A DNA stretch of 64,000 bases from Epilithonimonas sp. JDS (GCF_021261315.1 NZ_JAJSAX010000002.1:620001-684000); one strand, 5' to 3'; counted from the first letter of the stretch, positions 26,751 to 37,221 are shown. Notes: a model not told the origin generated them from the letters alone. Translations and numbers: made by a program.

Positions 26751-27719
26751 TTATCTGTAACGGTAACCTCTTGTGTTGATGAAATTATCAATACTAAATC
26801 CTAATGACAACATAAAACTGTTTCCGAAATTCTCCGTCAATTCTGACACACCAAAGTTGTAAACAGCGCCAAACGTAATGGGTCCAACTTTCCCTTTGAT
26901 GACAGGTGACATCCCAAGATTCTGGCTTCCAACGGCGCTTTTTGCGCTTCGGAAACTGATTCCGGCAGAGATATTATTCTTTTCTCCAAAAGCGGTTGCC
27001 ATCAAATTATAATCAAATATTCTTGAAGAATTGGTATTTAGATTCATCATCAATGACGGCGTCAGAAATATGCCATCTGTAAAATGCCAGTCGTAACCTG
27101 CATTCAGATAAAACTTAGTCGGAGAAGGTTCTATGCCGTTTTCAATTGGCAAAGTATTGCTGATGGGAATGTCCACAACAGAAATGCCTGCAAAAAATCT
27201 TTTATATTTGAAAGCCGTTCCCAGATTGACATAAGCGAGAAAAATATCGTTTGTATTTTCTCCTAAAACCTGATCGCCTTCCTGAGCCGGGTGAACCTGC
27301 CCGTAATCAATATTCATGTTATATAGATTGGTTCCAAGACCAAATGAAAACTGATCCTGACGGTCTTCCTCATCACTCAAAGGAATAAAATAAGAAGCAC
27401 CCAACATCACTCCATTGGAAGAGATGGGACCATTTTGATCTCTGAAAAATGAAACACCTGCGCCCACTCTATCGAAGACGTTGGCATGCAAACCAACTGA
27501 CTGCACATTGGGAGACTCCGACAATTGTGAAAACTGTTTTTGATAATTGAGATTGAGAACCACATCATCGGTCTTTCCCAACAATGCCGGATTGAACAGA
27601 AAATCGCCGTCAACAAGATATTGCTGATAGAAAGGTAATGTTTCCTGAGCTTTTGCCTCAACACAAAAACCTGCAATGAACAGTAAAAAAAATTTATAGA
27701 AAATGTAATTTTTCTTCAC
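26751..27719 (-). CDS. PorP/SprF family type IX secretion/gliding outer-membrane protein
   Basis: Outer-membrane barrel of the PorP/SprF family, partners of type IX-secreted adhesins in Bacteroidota. The GTG at 27719 places a proper signal peptide (KKNYIFYKFFLLFIAGF... ending KAQE) at the N-terminus; the longer frame to 27893 overlaps rluD with unrelated sequence. The mature start QETLPFYQQYLVDGDFLFNPALLG, cut here after 20 of its residues as QQYLVDGDFLFNPALLG, is the family hallmark. 322 residues. No SprB-like partner is in the window. Confidence 0.88.
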   Translation of the reverse strand: MKKNYIFYKFFLLFIAGFCVEAKAQETLPFYQQYLVDGDFLFNPALLGKTDDVVLNLNYQKQFSQLSESPNVQSVGLHANVFDRVGAGVSFFRDQNGPISSNGVMLGASYFIPLSDEEDRQDQFSFGLGTNLYNMNIDYGQVHPAQEGDQVLGENTNDIFLAYVNLGTAFKYKRFFAGISVVDIPISNTLPIENGIEPSPTKFYLNAGYDWHFTDGIFLTPSLMMNLNTNSSRIFDYNLMATAFGEKNNISAGISFRSAKSAVGSQNLGMSPVIKGKVGPITFGAVYNFGVSELTENFGNSFMLSLGFSIDNFINTRGYRYR

Positions 27720-27723
27720 AATA

Positions 27724-27731
27724 CAAATGTA
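27724..27731 (-). promoter_or_regulatory. -7 box abutting the PorP/SprF start
   Basis: On the minus strand TACATTTG lies only 4 bp before the GTG start, so a transcript from it would be leaderless or nearly so. Confidence 0.4.
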
Positions 27732-27738
27732 TAAAACT

Positions 27739-28806
27739 CTAGTTATTATCCAAATATTTTCTCCAACGTTCTGATGCTTCCTGCATATCTTTCGGCATTG
27801 GACTTTCGAAATACATTTCTTTCTTGGTTGTCGGGTGGATAAAACCGAGTGTATGAGCGTGCAGAGCGTGTCTTGGCAAAATTTCGAAAACATTGTTTAC
27901 AAATTGCTTGTATTTTGGCAAGTTGACACCTCTCATTATGATATTACCTTCATATCGCGCATCATTGAACAACGTGTGACCGATATGTTTCAAATGCGCT
28001 CTGATCTGGTGTGTTCTACCTGTTTCCAATTTGCACTCGATCCAGGTCATATATCGGAAACGTTCGAGGACTTTGTAATGCGTTACGGCGTGTTTTCCGT
28101 GGCTTCCGTCTTCGTAAGTGTACATCTGCATCCGGTTTTTCGGATGTCTGCCGATGTGTCCTGTTACAGTTCCTGTGTCTTCTTTTACATTGCCCCAAAC
28201 AAACGCCCAATAAAGACGTTTTGTTGTCCGATCAAAAAATTGTTTTGCCAGAAAACTAAGCGCATACTCGGTTTTGGCAATAACGAGTAATCCTGAAGTG
28301 TCTTTGTCAATCCTGTGAACCAATCCTACTCTATCCAGATCGGAATTGTAATTTGGATCTTTTGAAAAATGAAAAGCTAATGCGTTTACCAAAGTCTTAT
28401 CCCAGTTTCCAAATCCCGGATGAACAACCATTCCAGGATCTTTATCAATCACAACTAGATCACTATCTTCATAAACAATATTAATAGGAATATCCTGAGG
28501 AATAATGGTATTCTCTCTGGGTGGATGTGCCAGCAGAACACTGATCTCATCGCCCGGTTTTACCCTGTAATTCTGTTTTACAGGATTTCCGTTGACAATC
28601 ACGTTGCCTGCTTTACATGTTTGAGAAATTTTGTTTCGGGAAGAATTCTGACGGAAAATCAATAAGAATTTATCGATTCTCAGCGGTTCCTGTTTTTTAT
28701 CAACGGTAATATTGACGTGTTCATACAAGCCACTGTTTTCTTCATCAGCGGAATGATCGTCATTGGTTAACTCATCTTCCAGGAAATCTTCGGTCTCGTC
28801 TAGCAT
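27739..28806 (-). CDS. rluD: RluA/RluD family 23S rRNA pseudouridine synthase
   Basis: Converts uridine to pseudouridine in large-subunit rRNA. An acidic N-terminal extension (1-30) precedes an S4 RNA-binding domain (about 35-95), then the catalytic domain with VGLVHRIDKDTSGLLVIAKT, whose aspartate in HRIDKDTSG is the nucleophile, and GRTHQIRAHLKHIG. 355 residues. RluD rather than RluA/C is suggested by the S4 domain. PASTA gene lies upstream and PorP downstream. Confidence 0.9.
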   Translation of the reverse strand: MLDETEDFLEDELTNDDHSADEENSGLYEHVNITVDKKQEPLRIDKFLLIFRQNSSRNKISQTCKAGNVIVNGNPVKQNYRVKPGDEISVLLAHPPRENTIIPQDIPINIVYEDSDLVVIDKDPGMVVHPGFGNWDKTLVNALAFHFSKDPNYNSDLDRVGLVHRIDKDTSGLLVIAKTEYALSFLAKQFFDRTTKRLYWAFVWGNVKEDTGTVTGHIGRHPKNRMQMYTYEDGSHGKHAVTHYKVLERFRYMTWIECKLETGRTHQIRAHLKHIGHTLFNDARYEGNIIMRGVNLPKYKQFVNNVFEILPRHALHAHTLGFIHPTTKKEMYFESPMPKDMQEASERWRKYLDNN

Positions 28807-28818
28807 ATTTTTAGTCTA

Positions 28819-28848
28819 AAAAGGCTTCAACTGATGTCGAAGCCTTTT
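28819..28848 (-). terminator. terminator after the PASTA gene
   Basis: AAAAGGCTTC pairs with GAAGCCTTTT around a 10-base loop; the minus-strand copy ends in CCTTTTTAG. It lies in the 49-bp gap before rluD. Confidence 0.7.
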
Positions 28849-28855
28849 GTTTTAT

Positions 28856-29905
28856 TTATTCAATGACCACCTTTTTCGGCTTTGGCTTATCTACAGGTTT
28901 TGTAGATTGTGGCGTTGTATTTTGTTTCACTGCAGGACTGGCTGTCGCAGCAGGTTGTGTGCTTGTTGTTTTTGGTTTTGTCGTTGGCTGCGCAGTTCCG
29001 GAAGTTGAAGACGTTGTAGAAACTGGAGGTTTTATAACGGCAGGTCTTTGCTCAATCGTTGGTGGCGGAACTTCATTGTATTGGATAGGTGCTAAAGTTG
29101 TATCAATTTTCGGGCGGTACATATCATCCAGCTGCTGTATTTTACTCTGTAACTCTGCCGGTGTTTTCTTACTCGCCCAGAGATCAATCTGCATTCCCTG
29201 ATCCCGCAGTGAACCAAATCCCGGATCCTGATAATAAACAATATCCGACTCATCTTTTCCGCCATCTTCGTGATCTACGATTCCGACTTCAAATAGAGCT
29301 TGCGCAATTATTTTCCGGGCTTCCTGAACGCTTCTACCAACAACATTAGGAATAGAAACATTTCTCAAAGGACCAGATCCAATGACTAAATCCACGCTTG
29401 AAAACTTCGGCAACAAAGTTCCCGGCTTGATGCTCGTTCCGTTATAAACAATTCTAAGCACCGCATCACGCTGAATACTAGGCTCGAAAAGTGTATCCCC
29501 AACTTTTAATCCAACTAAAGTTAATTGATTAAAAGCCAAACCTTTATATCTGTCGATAATGTCTGGAACAGCTACTTTTGCCCAAGTTCTTGGATTTACT
29601 TTCAAAACAATAGACCTTCCACTTTTCACGCTTGATCCCGGCGATGGAAAAACTGCCAAAACCTGAAACGGACGGAATTTCGGATCATATTTAAAACTAT
29701 CAACCTCATATTCCAAACCGGAATCATCCAGAATTTTGATAGCGTCGTGCACTTTCATATTCATCACATTCGGCACAGGAACTTCATCCCCGTGATTGGT
29801 ATGAAACTCCAACCAACGGAATGTAAGCCAAACCAAACCGGCGAAAAACGCCATTGCCAATACGATATTAAGTAATACTTTCCAGTGGAAAAGCGATTTG
29901 AACAT
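28856..29905 (-). CDS. PASTA-domain membrane protein without a kinase domain
   Basis: N-terminal membrane helix (about residues 12-30), then three PASTA repeats (about 38-108, 110-182 and 184-250), each starting with a VP-x-V-x segment (VPVPNVMNM, VAVPDIIDR, VSIPNVVGRS). A low-complexity tail rich in Pro, Thr, Ser and Lys (255-349) follows. PASTA domains bind peptidoglycan fragments or beta-lactams. The serine/threonine kinase found with PASTA in Gram-positives is absent. Likely periplasmic and linked to cell-wall synthesis. Confidence 0.88.
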   Translation of the reverse strand: MFKSLFHWKVLLNIVLAMAFFAGLVWLTFRWLEFHTNHGDEVPVPNVMNMKVHDAIKILDDSGLEYEVDSFKYDPKFRPFQVLAVFPSPGSSVKSGRSIVLKVNPRTWAKVAVPDIIDRYKGLAFNQLTLVGLKVGDTLFEPSIQRDAVLRIVYNGTSIKPGTLLPKFSSVDLVIGSGPLRNVSIPNVVGRSVQEARKIIAQALFEVGIVDHEDGGKDESDIVYYQDPGFGSLRDQGMQIDLWASKKTPAELQSKIQQLDDMYRPKIDTTLAPIQYNEVPPPTIEQRPAVIKPPVSTTSSTSGTAQPTTKPKTTSTQPAATASPAVKQNTTPQSTKPVDKPKPKKVVIE

Positions 29906-30020
29906 AATTATTCTTTTTCAGAAACGTAACGCAAATATAGATAATTAAATTGTATTACTCTTTTCTATCCATCCGAAAAACCTGTTAAAAAAGAAAATGG
30001 GCGGTTTGGTTTAAAAATCT

Positions 30021-30028
30021 TATTTTTG
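30021..30028 (+). promoter_or_regulatory. -7 box of the hpt-adk-obg cluster
   Basis: TATTTTTG followed by C fits TAnnTTTG and lies 15 bp before the hpt ATG. Confidence 0.55.
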
Positions 30029-30043
30029 CACTTTGAAATACAT

Positions 30044-30598
30044 ATGGAGTCTATACAAGTTCACGACAAAAGTTTCGTTCCTTACCTGAAACACGATGAA
30101 ATTCAGGCAATTATTAAAGATCTAGCAGAAAAAGTTTACGAAGATTACAAAGATGAAACCCCAATTTTCATTGGTGTTCTGAATGGTGTGATTATGTTTT
30201 TCTCAGATTTTTTAAAATATTATCCCGGTAAATGCGAAATTGCCTTTTTGCAAGTAAGTTCTTATTCCGGAACGCAATCTACTGGTATTGTTTATAAGAA
30301 AATGGAGCTTACAAAAGATGTTGTGGACCGTCATATTATCTTAATGGAAGATATTGTGGATACAGGAAACACGCTTGAAAATCTATTTGAATATTTTAAA
30401 AATACGCAGCGTCCAAAATCTTTGAAAGTAGCTTCTCTTCTTTTGAAGCCTGATGTTTTCAAGAAAGATTTCATTGTAGATTATGTGGCTAAAGAAATTC
30501 CAAACAAATTTGTACTAGGTTACGGATTGGATTATGATGAATTAGGAAGAAACCTGCCGGATTTGTATCAATTGGAAGAAGGCAGAATCAACCATTAA
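30044..30598 (+). CDS. hpt: hypoxanthine phosphoribosyltransferase
   Basis: Purine salvage: joins hypoxanthine or guanine to PRPP. The PRPP-binding motif is IILMEDIVDTGNTLENL near residue 100, and the base-binding region KFVLGYGLDYDELGRNLPD lies at the C-terminus. I chose ATG 30044, six codons inside the longest frame, because it fits the family and the promoter. 184 residues. Followed by adk after 36 bp. Confidence 0.93.
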   Translation: MESIQVHDKSFVPYLKHDEIQAIIKDLAEKVYEDYKDETPIFIGVLNGVIMFFSDFLKYYPGKCEIAFLQVSSYSGTQSTGIVYKKMELTKDVVDRHIILMEDIVDTGNTLENLFEYFKNTQRPKSLKVASLLLKPDVFKKDFIVDYVAKEIPNKFVLGYGLDYDELGRNLPDLYQLEEGRINH

Positions 30599-30634
30599 AA
30601 CAGAAAGAAATAAATCTAAATAAATTAAAGTAAT

Positions 30635-31213
30635 ATGATCAACATTGTTCTCTTTGGCCCTCCAGGAAGTGGAAAAGGAACCCAGGCTCAGCATTTGATT
30701 GAGAAGTTTAATCTGAAACAAATCTCTACAGGTGATCTTTTTCGTTTTAATATGAAAAATGATACAGAGCTCGGAAAATTAGCAAAATCATACATCGATA
30801 AAGGACAATTGGTTCCCGATCAAGTCACAATTGATATGTTAATTGATGAATTGAGAAAACCGACAGAAACCAATGGATTTATTTTTGATGGATTTCCCAG
30901 AACAGCGACTCAAACGGAAGCTTTGGAAACCATCGTGAAAGAAGAATTAAATTCTGAAATCAGTATTTGTCTTTCATTAATAGTAGATGACGAAGTGCTT
31001 GTAGAAAGACTTCTGAAAAGAGGAGAAACCAGCGGGAGAACAGATGATTCTAATGAGGAGATCATCCGAAACAGAATCACAGAATATTATACAAAAACTG
31101 CAGAAGTTGCAGAATTATACAAAAAACAAGGCAAATATGCAGAAGTAATCGGCGTTGGCGACATCTCCGAAATTTCTGAAAAACTTTTTGCTGAAGTAGA
31201 AAAAATTAAATAA
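30635..31213 (+). CDS. adk: adenylate kinase, short (lidless) form
   Basis: Converts AMP plus ATP to two ADP. P-loop [12 protein letters not shown] at residues 7-18, AMP-binding STGDLFR and DGFPRTATQ. The LID region is replaced by a short loop ([15 protein letters not shown]), so it is the 192-residue short variant without zinc cysteines. Sits between hpt and obg. Confidence 0.95.
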   Translation: MINIVLFGPPGSGKGTQAQHLIEKFNLKQISTGDLFRFNMKNDTELGKLAKSYIDKGQLVPDQVTIDMLIDELRKPTETNGFIFDGFPRTATQTEALETIVKEELNSEISICLSLIVDDEVLVERLLKRGETSGRTDDSNEEIIRNRITEYYTKTAEVAELYKKQGKYAEVIGVGDISEISEKLFAEVEKIK

Positions 31214-31217
31214 AGCC

Positions 31218-31272
31218 GGAAGATGGAAGTCTGAAGCGGGAAGTTTATTCCATCTTCGGACTTCCATCTTCC
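31218..31272 (+). promoter_or_regulatory. long inverted repeat in the adk-obg gap
   Basis: Arms of 19 bp (31218-31236 and 31254-31272), GGAAGATGGAAGTCTGAAG against its complement, with one G-T pair and a 17-base loop. There is no T run after it, so it is not a standard terminator. A processing site or interspersed repeat is possible. Confidence 0.6.
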
Positions 31273-31287
31273 ATTAATAAAAATATT

Positions 31288-32271
31288 ATGTCAAATTTCG
31301 TAGATTACGTAAAAATCCACTGTAAAAGCGGTCACGGCGGTGCTGGATCGGCTCACCTTCGTAGAGAAAAATATATTCCTAAAGGTGGTCCCGATGGTGG
31401 CGACGGCGGTCGTGGTGGTCACGTGATTATGAGAGGAAATGCTCACGAATGGACACTTTTACCATTGAGATACACGCGACACATCAAAGCAAAACGTGGT
31501 CATAACGGTCAAAAAAATCAATTGACTGGTGCTTACGGTGAGGACGTTTACATCGATGTGCCAATGGGAACGATTGCCAGAAATGAAGAAGGCGAAATCG
31601 TTGGGGAAATCCTGGAAGACGGGCAAGAAATCATATTGATGGAAGGTGGAAAGGGCGGAAAAGGAAATGAGCATTTCAAATCCTCGACCAACCAAACCCC
31701 AAGATTTGCACAACCCGGAATGGACGGACAGGAAGGTTTCGTAACTTTTGAATTGAAACTTCTCGCAGACGTTGGCTTAGTCGGATTCCCAAATGCAGGA
31801 AAATCCACACTTCTTTCATCAGTTTCTGCGGCCAGACCAAAGATCGCGGATTATGCTTTTACGACTTTGAAACCCAATCTTGGAATCGTGGAATGGAGAA
31901 ATTACAAATCTTTTGTAATGGCAGATATTCCCGGAATCATCGAAGGCGCAGCGGAAGGAAAAGGTCTTGGCCACAGATTCCTAAGACACATCGAAAGAAA
32001 CTCAATTTTATTATTTTTAATTCCGGCTGATTCTGAAGATCATTTTCAGGAATTTAAAATCCTTGAAAACGAACTTAAGGAATACAATCCTGAACTTTTG
32101 GACAAAGATTTCCTTTTGTCCGTTTCGAAAGCTGATCTTTTGGATGATGAATTGAAGAGAGAGATCGCTGCAGAATTCCCGGAAAACAGACAACCATTAT
32201 TCTTCTCCGGCGTGACAGGTGAAGGACTTCAGGAACTTAAAGATGCGATCTGGAAGAAATTGCACGGATAA
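31288..32271 (+). CDS. obg: GTPase Obg
   Basis: Essential ribosome-associated GTPase. The N-terminal glycine-rich Obg fold (1-158: [28 protein letters not shown]) precedes the G domain with G1 [10 protein letters not shown]3 [10 protein letters not shown]4 SKAD and G5 SGVTGEG. 327 residues; the C-terminal OCT domain is absent, as is common in Bacteroidota. Confidence 0.95.
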   Translation: MSNFVDYVKIHCKSGHGGAGSAHLRREKYIPKGGPDGGDGGRGGHVIMRGNAHEWTLLPLRYTRHIKAKRGHNGQKNQLTGAYGEDVYIDVPMGTIARNEEGEIVGEILEDGQEIILMEGGKGGKGNEHFKSSTNQTPRFAQPGMDGQEGFVTFELKLLADVGLVGFPNAGKSTLLSSVSAARPKIADYAFTTLKPNLGIVEWRNYKSFVMADIPGIIEGAAEGKGLGHRFLRHIERNSILLFLIPADSEDHFQEFKILENELKEYNPELLDKDFLLSVSKADLLDDELKREIAAEFPENRQPLFFSGVTGEGLQELKDAIWKKLHG

Positions 32272-32296
32272 TATTTAAAGTAAAAAAACTAAAACG

Positions 32297-32920
32297 ATGA
32301 GAAAATTCTACACATTTGTATGTTTGTCATTATTCACACTTTCATTTTCACAAACACATTTTGGGGTAAAGGCTGGTTACAATTTATCCAGTATGAATTG
32401 GAAGCTAGATGGTTATGATGATATGAAATTTGATTCCAAATCATACTTTTATGTTGGTGGATTTGCAGAGCATAAAATCAATGAAAAATTTGCTGTTCAA
32501 GCAGAATTACTTTATACACAACTCGGCGGAAAAATGAAGGAAGAAATCACCGCCTTTGTTGGAAATCAAGTTATAACAGCCGGAATTGCAACTTATAAAT
32601 TCAAATATCCTCAACTGCAAATTCCTATTTCAGCGAAGTATTATTTTGTTAATAATTTCAATATCCTTGGCGGTTTTAATTTTGCTTTCAATCTTAATCC
32701 TACCGTTGACTCAGATTTTGTAAATACCAGCCCCACTGGTGGAAAAATTGAGAATGCAAAAACACTGAATGTGTCTCCGTTTCTTGGTGCAGAATATTTT
32801 CTTAATCAAAATTTTTCTGTAGATGCGAGGTATAATTTTGGATTGTTTAATTCCAACAATTCGGGTTTTGACAATAGAATAAGTTTTCTTCAAATTGGAC
32901 TTGGATACCATTTTAAATAG
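32297..32920 (+). CDS. porin-family outer-membrane beta-barrel protein
   Basis: Signal peptide (1-19, ending LSFSQT), then an eight-strand-type barrel: HFGVKAGYNLSSMNW, YFYVGGFAEHKINEKFAVQ, AKYYFVNNFNILGGFNF and the C-terminal FLQIGLGYHFK. 207 residues. Resembles the PorT/outer-membrane barrel family; the function is unknown. 25 bp after obg. Confidence 0.8.
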   Translation: MRKFYTFVCLSLFTLSFSQTHFGVKAGYNLSSMNWKLDGYDDMKFDSKSYFYVGGFAEHKINEKFAVQAELLYTQLGGKMKEEITAFVGNQVITAGIATYKFKYPQLQIPISAKYYFVNNFNILGGFNFAFNLNPTVDSDFVNTSPTGGKIENAKTLNVSPFLGAEYFLNQNFSVDARYNFGLFNSNNSGFDNRISFLQIGLGYHFK

Positions 32921-32962
32921 TTTTTAGGTACAATTATTGAGACCTCAGTTAAAAAAATTATT

Positions 32963-33448
32963 ATGAAATATCTATTTAGTTTTCTGTTAATGCTAGGCGT
33001 AATGTCCTGCACCACGTCTCAAGTGTCAAAATATTCTGCCATAGAATATGAGGTTGGTCCTTGTTTCGGATTCTGCCCAACCTACAAGATCACCATCGAT
33101 TCTAACCGAAATGCAATTCTTGAAGCAGAACATTTCAACTTTAGCGAAGGCGGATCCAAAGATGATCTTAATAAACCAAGAGAGGGAACTTTCAAAGCCA
33201 CCTTAAGTCCTGAAGACTATAAAAAATTGGTAGAAGCGACAGATGCGGCCAATATCGAAACTTTAGATGAAAGTTACATCGATAAAAGAATTATGGACGC
33301 TTCGAAAGTGAATCTGAGAGTAACTTTTTCCGACGGAACCAAAAAGGACATCGCAATGTCGGCTGGTGAAAAACCGCAAAAACTAACGGATTTAGCCACA
33401 TTAATTGATGGAATTAAAAAAAATCAGAAGTGGGAGAAAGTTAAATAA
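32963..33448 (+). CDS. DUF6438 family lipoprotein
   Basis: Lipoprotein signal peptide with likely lipidated Cys16 (LGVMSCTT). The mature part begins with the DUF6438 hallmark EVGPCFGFCPTYKITID, containing two cysteines four residues apart. 161 residues. Function unknown. It is followed by the promoter of the helicase gene. Confidence 0.8.
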   Translation: MKYLFSFLLMLGVMSCTTSQVSKYSAIEYEVGPCFGFCPTYKITIDSNRNAILEAEHFNFSEGGSKDDLNKPREGTFKATLSPEDYKKLVEATDAANIETLDESYIDKRIMDASKVNLRVTFSDGTKKDIAMSAGEKPQKLTDLATLIDGIKKNQKWEKVK

Positions 33449-33478
33449 GACTTAATCTCGACTTTATTTTAAATAAGT

Positions 33479-33486
33479 TACCTTTG
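33479..33486 (+). promoter_or_regulatory. -7 box of the RhlE-type helicase gene
   Basis: TACCTTTG followed by C; the predicted transcript starts about 7 nt on and has a leader of about 60 nt before the TTG start. Confidence 0.6.
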
Positions 33487-33495
33487 CAACATATT

Positions 33496-33524
33496 AATTC
33501 CTCCTAATATACGGAGGAATTTTT
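33496..33524 (+). promoter_or_regulatory. terminator-like hairpin in the helicase leader
   Basis: AATTCCTCC (33496-33504) pairs perfectly with GGAGGAATT (33513-33521), followed by TTTT. It lies between the promoter and the start codon, so it may attenuate transcription, and its GGAGG would be hidden in the stem. Confidence 0.55.
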
Positions 33525-33552
33525 ACTTTATTAAATTAAAAAAATATTCCAT

Positions 33553-34800
<1,248 letters not shown>

Positions 34801-34804
34801 AAAG

Positions 34805-34834
34805 AAAACCGGAAGCAATTTCCGGTTTTTTTTT
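34805..34834. terminator. terminator after the rhlE gene
   Basis: AAAACCGGAA pairs with TTCCGGTTTT around GCAA, followed by a long T run. It can also act for the convergent minus-strand gene. Confidence 0.85.
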
Positions 34835-34851
34835 GTTTTAAGTGGAATAAA

Positions 34852-35124
34852 TTAGGCTGGTTTCTTTTTCACTAAATTGATGATCGAGATTACCGTAATT
34901 GCGCCACCCAAACCTAGTAAAAAAAGCGCCATCGAATTACCACCGACCTCACTCCTATTGTTGGCAGAGATTTGTCGTGCAGCTTCTTCTGCGCTGGTTG
35001 CGGTTGTCGCAATTTCAATATTTTTTTGATTGACCGCATCACCATCAACTTGAAAGTAAAGATATCCGCCAATGACCAAAGCAATAATACCTATGATCAG
35101 TAAAATTTGAGGTTTGTTTTTCAT
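34852..35124 (-). CDS. small two-helix membrane protein, possibly DUF3185 family
   Basis: 90 residues: hydrophobic helix 7-24 (ILLIIGIIALVIGGYLYF), a polar Ala/Ser/Thr-rich middle (TATSAEEAARQISANN), and a second helix 64-83 ending in KKKPA. The layout matches DUF3185-type proteins, but that is recollection. 22 bp downstream of tatD on the same strand. Confidence 0.65.
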   Translation of the reverse strand: MKNKPQILLIIGIIALVIGGYLYFQVDGDAVNQKNIEIATTATSAEEAARQISANNRSEVGGNSMALFLLGLGGAITVISIINLVKKKPA

Positions 35125-35146
35125 ATTTAGACTATTAGATTTATTA

Positions 35147-35917
35147 TTAGTCTAAAGTACTAAAAATTTTATTGGCATTTTCAGTCGTGATTCTATCAAT
35201 CTCGGCAAAGTCTTTTCCGTAAATATCAACCAACTTTCCGGCGACCAACTCTACGTAAGAACTTTCGTTGCGTTTTCCTCGGAAAGGAACTGGTGCCAAA
35301 TAAGGTGAATCTGTTTCCAGAACGATTTTGTCTAGTGGAATTTGATTTAAGAATTGATCGATCTTTCCATTTTTAAATGTCACCACGCCTCCGATTCCTA
35401 AAACAAATTGAAGGTCGATCGCCTGTTTCGCCTGTTCCAGATTTCCTGAAAAACAATGAAAGATCCCGCGTAATTTCGGATGTTTCTTTCGCTCCAAAAC
35501 TTCAAAGGTCTCATCAAAACTTTCTCTGGAATGGATCACGATGGGAATATCTTTTTCAATCGCCCAATCGATCTGCTGCCCGAAAGCTTTGACCTGAATA
35601 TCCAAAGTCGATTTGTCCCAATACAGATCAATTCCGATTTCTCCAATCGCAACAAAATCTCTTTGATTCAAATAATTATGAACCAATTGCAACTCGTTTT
35701 CCCAAGAATCTGGCTGCACGGAGCAAGGATGCAATCCCATCATCGAAAAAATTTTGCCCGGATATTCGGTTTCGAGAAGGAGCATTTTCTGATGCGTTTC
35801 AGAGTCAATTGCCGGAAGGAAGAATTTCTCCACGCCTTTGTCCAAAGCCCGCTGGATCATCTCTGTGCGGTCTTCATCGAACTGGTCGGAGTATAAGTGG
35901 GTGTGTGTGTCTATCAT
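35147..35917 (-). CDS. tatD: TatD family metal-dependent hydrolase
   Basis: TIM-barrel metal-dependent DNase/hydrolase. Metal ligands: MIDTHTHLYSDQF at the N-terminus, GEIGIDLYWD, VIHSRES, FHCFSGN and LETDSPYLAP. I use the ATG at 35917, since relatives start at IDTHTH; the longer start at 35950 adds unrelated residues. 256 residues. Confidence 0.92.
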   Translation of the reverse strand: MIDTHTHLYSDQFDEDRTEMIQRALDKGVEKFFLPAIDSETHQKMLLLETEYPGKIFSMMGLHPCSVQPDSWENELQLVHNYLNQRDFVAIGEIGIDLYWDKSTLDIQVKAFGQQIDWAIEKDIPIVIHSRESFDETFEVLERKKHPKLRGIFHCFSGNLEQAKQAIDLQFVLGIGGVVTFKNGKIDQFLNQIPLDKIVLETDSPYLAPVPFRGKRNESSYVELVAGKLVDIYGKDFAEIDRITTENANKIFSTLD

Positions 35918-35953
35918 AATTGGTTGCGATTCGCAGTCAGCAAATATCAATTT

Positions 35954-36148
35954 TTATTTTTCAGGCTGTTGTGTTTTTCTTTTTAACATAAGGAATAAGC
36001 AAACTATAAATGTTATAAGATAAAGAAAACCTAAAGCTGGTTTTTTAAAATTAAGAGTTTGGAAATCAAATTCCCGTACTAATGCTAACCCAATTGGAAA
36101 TGCAAGTAATGCGAAACTTATATTAAAGCCAATTTTAGATTTCATCAA
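35954..36148 (-). CDS. small membrane protein (hypothetical)
   Basis: 64 residues with two hydrophobic helices (about 8-24 and 39-57) and a basic tail (KRKTQQPEK). No family recognised. It lies alone between tatD and the GSCFA gene; AT-rich. Confidence 0.5.
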   Translation of the reverse strand: MMKSKIGFNISFALLAFPIGLALVREFDFQTLNFKKPALGFLYLITFIVCLFLMLKRKTQQPEK

Positions 36149-36182
36149 TTATTATTATTTTATTATTTATTATGTAAGTTTT

Positions 36183-37136
36183 TTAACCAAATATTTTGTG
36201 TTTTACTTTCTTCTGCTGATCAAGGATCTTTTGATTGATCTTCTCCAAGAATTCCTGATATTTTGGATTCTTCTCATCCGCTGTTTTATGATTGAGAGCC
36301 GCTAGAATTTTATTGTTTTCATTAATGAAAACCTTGGTTTCATCTGCGAAATAAGCATTTCCAAATTTTTCCCAAATGTATTGAACAGCCTGAGAATTCG
36401 GGTGGATCATATCTTCCTTGTAAAATCTGTAATCACGGAGATCATCCATCATCAATTCGTAAACCGGAAGATAATGGCAATTTTCTTTTCCAGAAATCGA
36501 TTCGTGGATGGCCGTTATCAATTTTGATTTGCTTAATTGATTTTCTACAATACCATCTTTTGTGTGACGAACTGGCGAAACGGTGAACAGGATCTGCACA
36601 TCATTTTTACAAATATCTTTCAGAGTATCAATAGTTTGATTGATGGATTCTGTTAATTCCTGATTGGATAAAAATCGTTTCTCGAAAAATTTCTGTGGAA
36701 TTTTGTGACAGTTGGCAACCAACTTTTTCTTTGGAAGAAATTCATAAATGTAAGATGTTCCAAATGTGATAATTACAAAACTGGTATTCTGCAAAAACTG
36801 ATTCGCTTCTTCAATATTTTTGTTGATCTGCTCCAACGATTGTTTCGCAAACCGCGAATCGAAAGATGAATGATGATCGAGACTGATGTAACTTTCATTA
36901 GCCAATATCAAATCACTTTCCTGATATTCCTTCGCATCATAGATCTGCTGAATCGCATTATTGATAGAATACGGATTGAAAATTGTCCCAAATGGATTAT
37001 TCAAAGACTGAATCTGACCTTCAGAAAATTTCTCGTGCATCTCCGTCGCAAAACACGATCCTATGGAAAAGATGCAATCATCTGTCCCTATTTTTCTCTC
37101 ACTTGCATTAATATCTACTTCTGTTCTGAATTTCAT
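36183..37136 (-). CDS. GSCFA domain protein
   Basis: The N-terminal signature is in DCIFSIGSCFATEMHEKF, which names the family; FGTSYIYEF and FTVSPVRHTKDGI follow. The fold is SGNH hydrolase-like: Ser in GSCFA could be the nucleophile and the late DMIHPNSQA motif supplies Asp and His. The substrate is unknown. No signal peptide. 317 residues. Confidence 0.88.
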   Translation of the reverse strand: MKFRTEVDINASERKIGTDDCIFSIGSCFATEMHEKFSEGQIQSLNNPFGTIFNPYSINNAIQQIYDAKEYQESDLILANESYISLDHHSSFDSRFAKQSLEQINKNIEEANQFLQNTSFVIITFGTSYIYEFLPKKKLVANCHKIPQKFFEKRFLSNQELTESINQTIDTLKDICKNDVQILFTVSPVRHTKDGIVENQLSKSKLITAIHESISGKENCHYLPVYELMMDDLRDYRFYKEDMIHPNSQAVQYIWEKFGNAYFADETKVFINENNKILAALNHKTADEKNPKYQEFLEKINQKILDQQKKVKHKIFG

Positions 37137-37221
37137 TATTTTAAATGTAACAATTTATCAATGTAGGAATCTACCAATCTCTAAAATCATTGTTAAATTG
37201 GTAAATGGATACATTGTTATA

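Noticed and set aside
27719-27893. 58-codon N-terminal extension of the PorP/SprF protein
   Set aside because: Overlaps rluD and has unrelated sequence; the signal peptide starts at GTG 27719.
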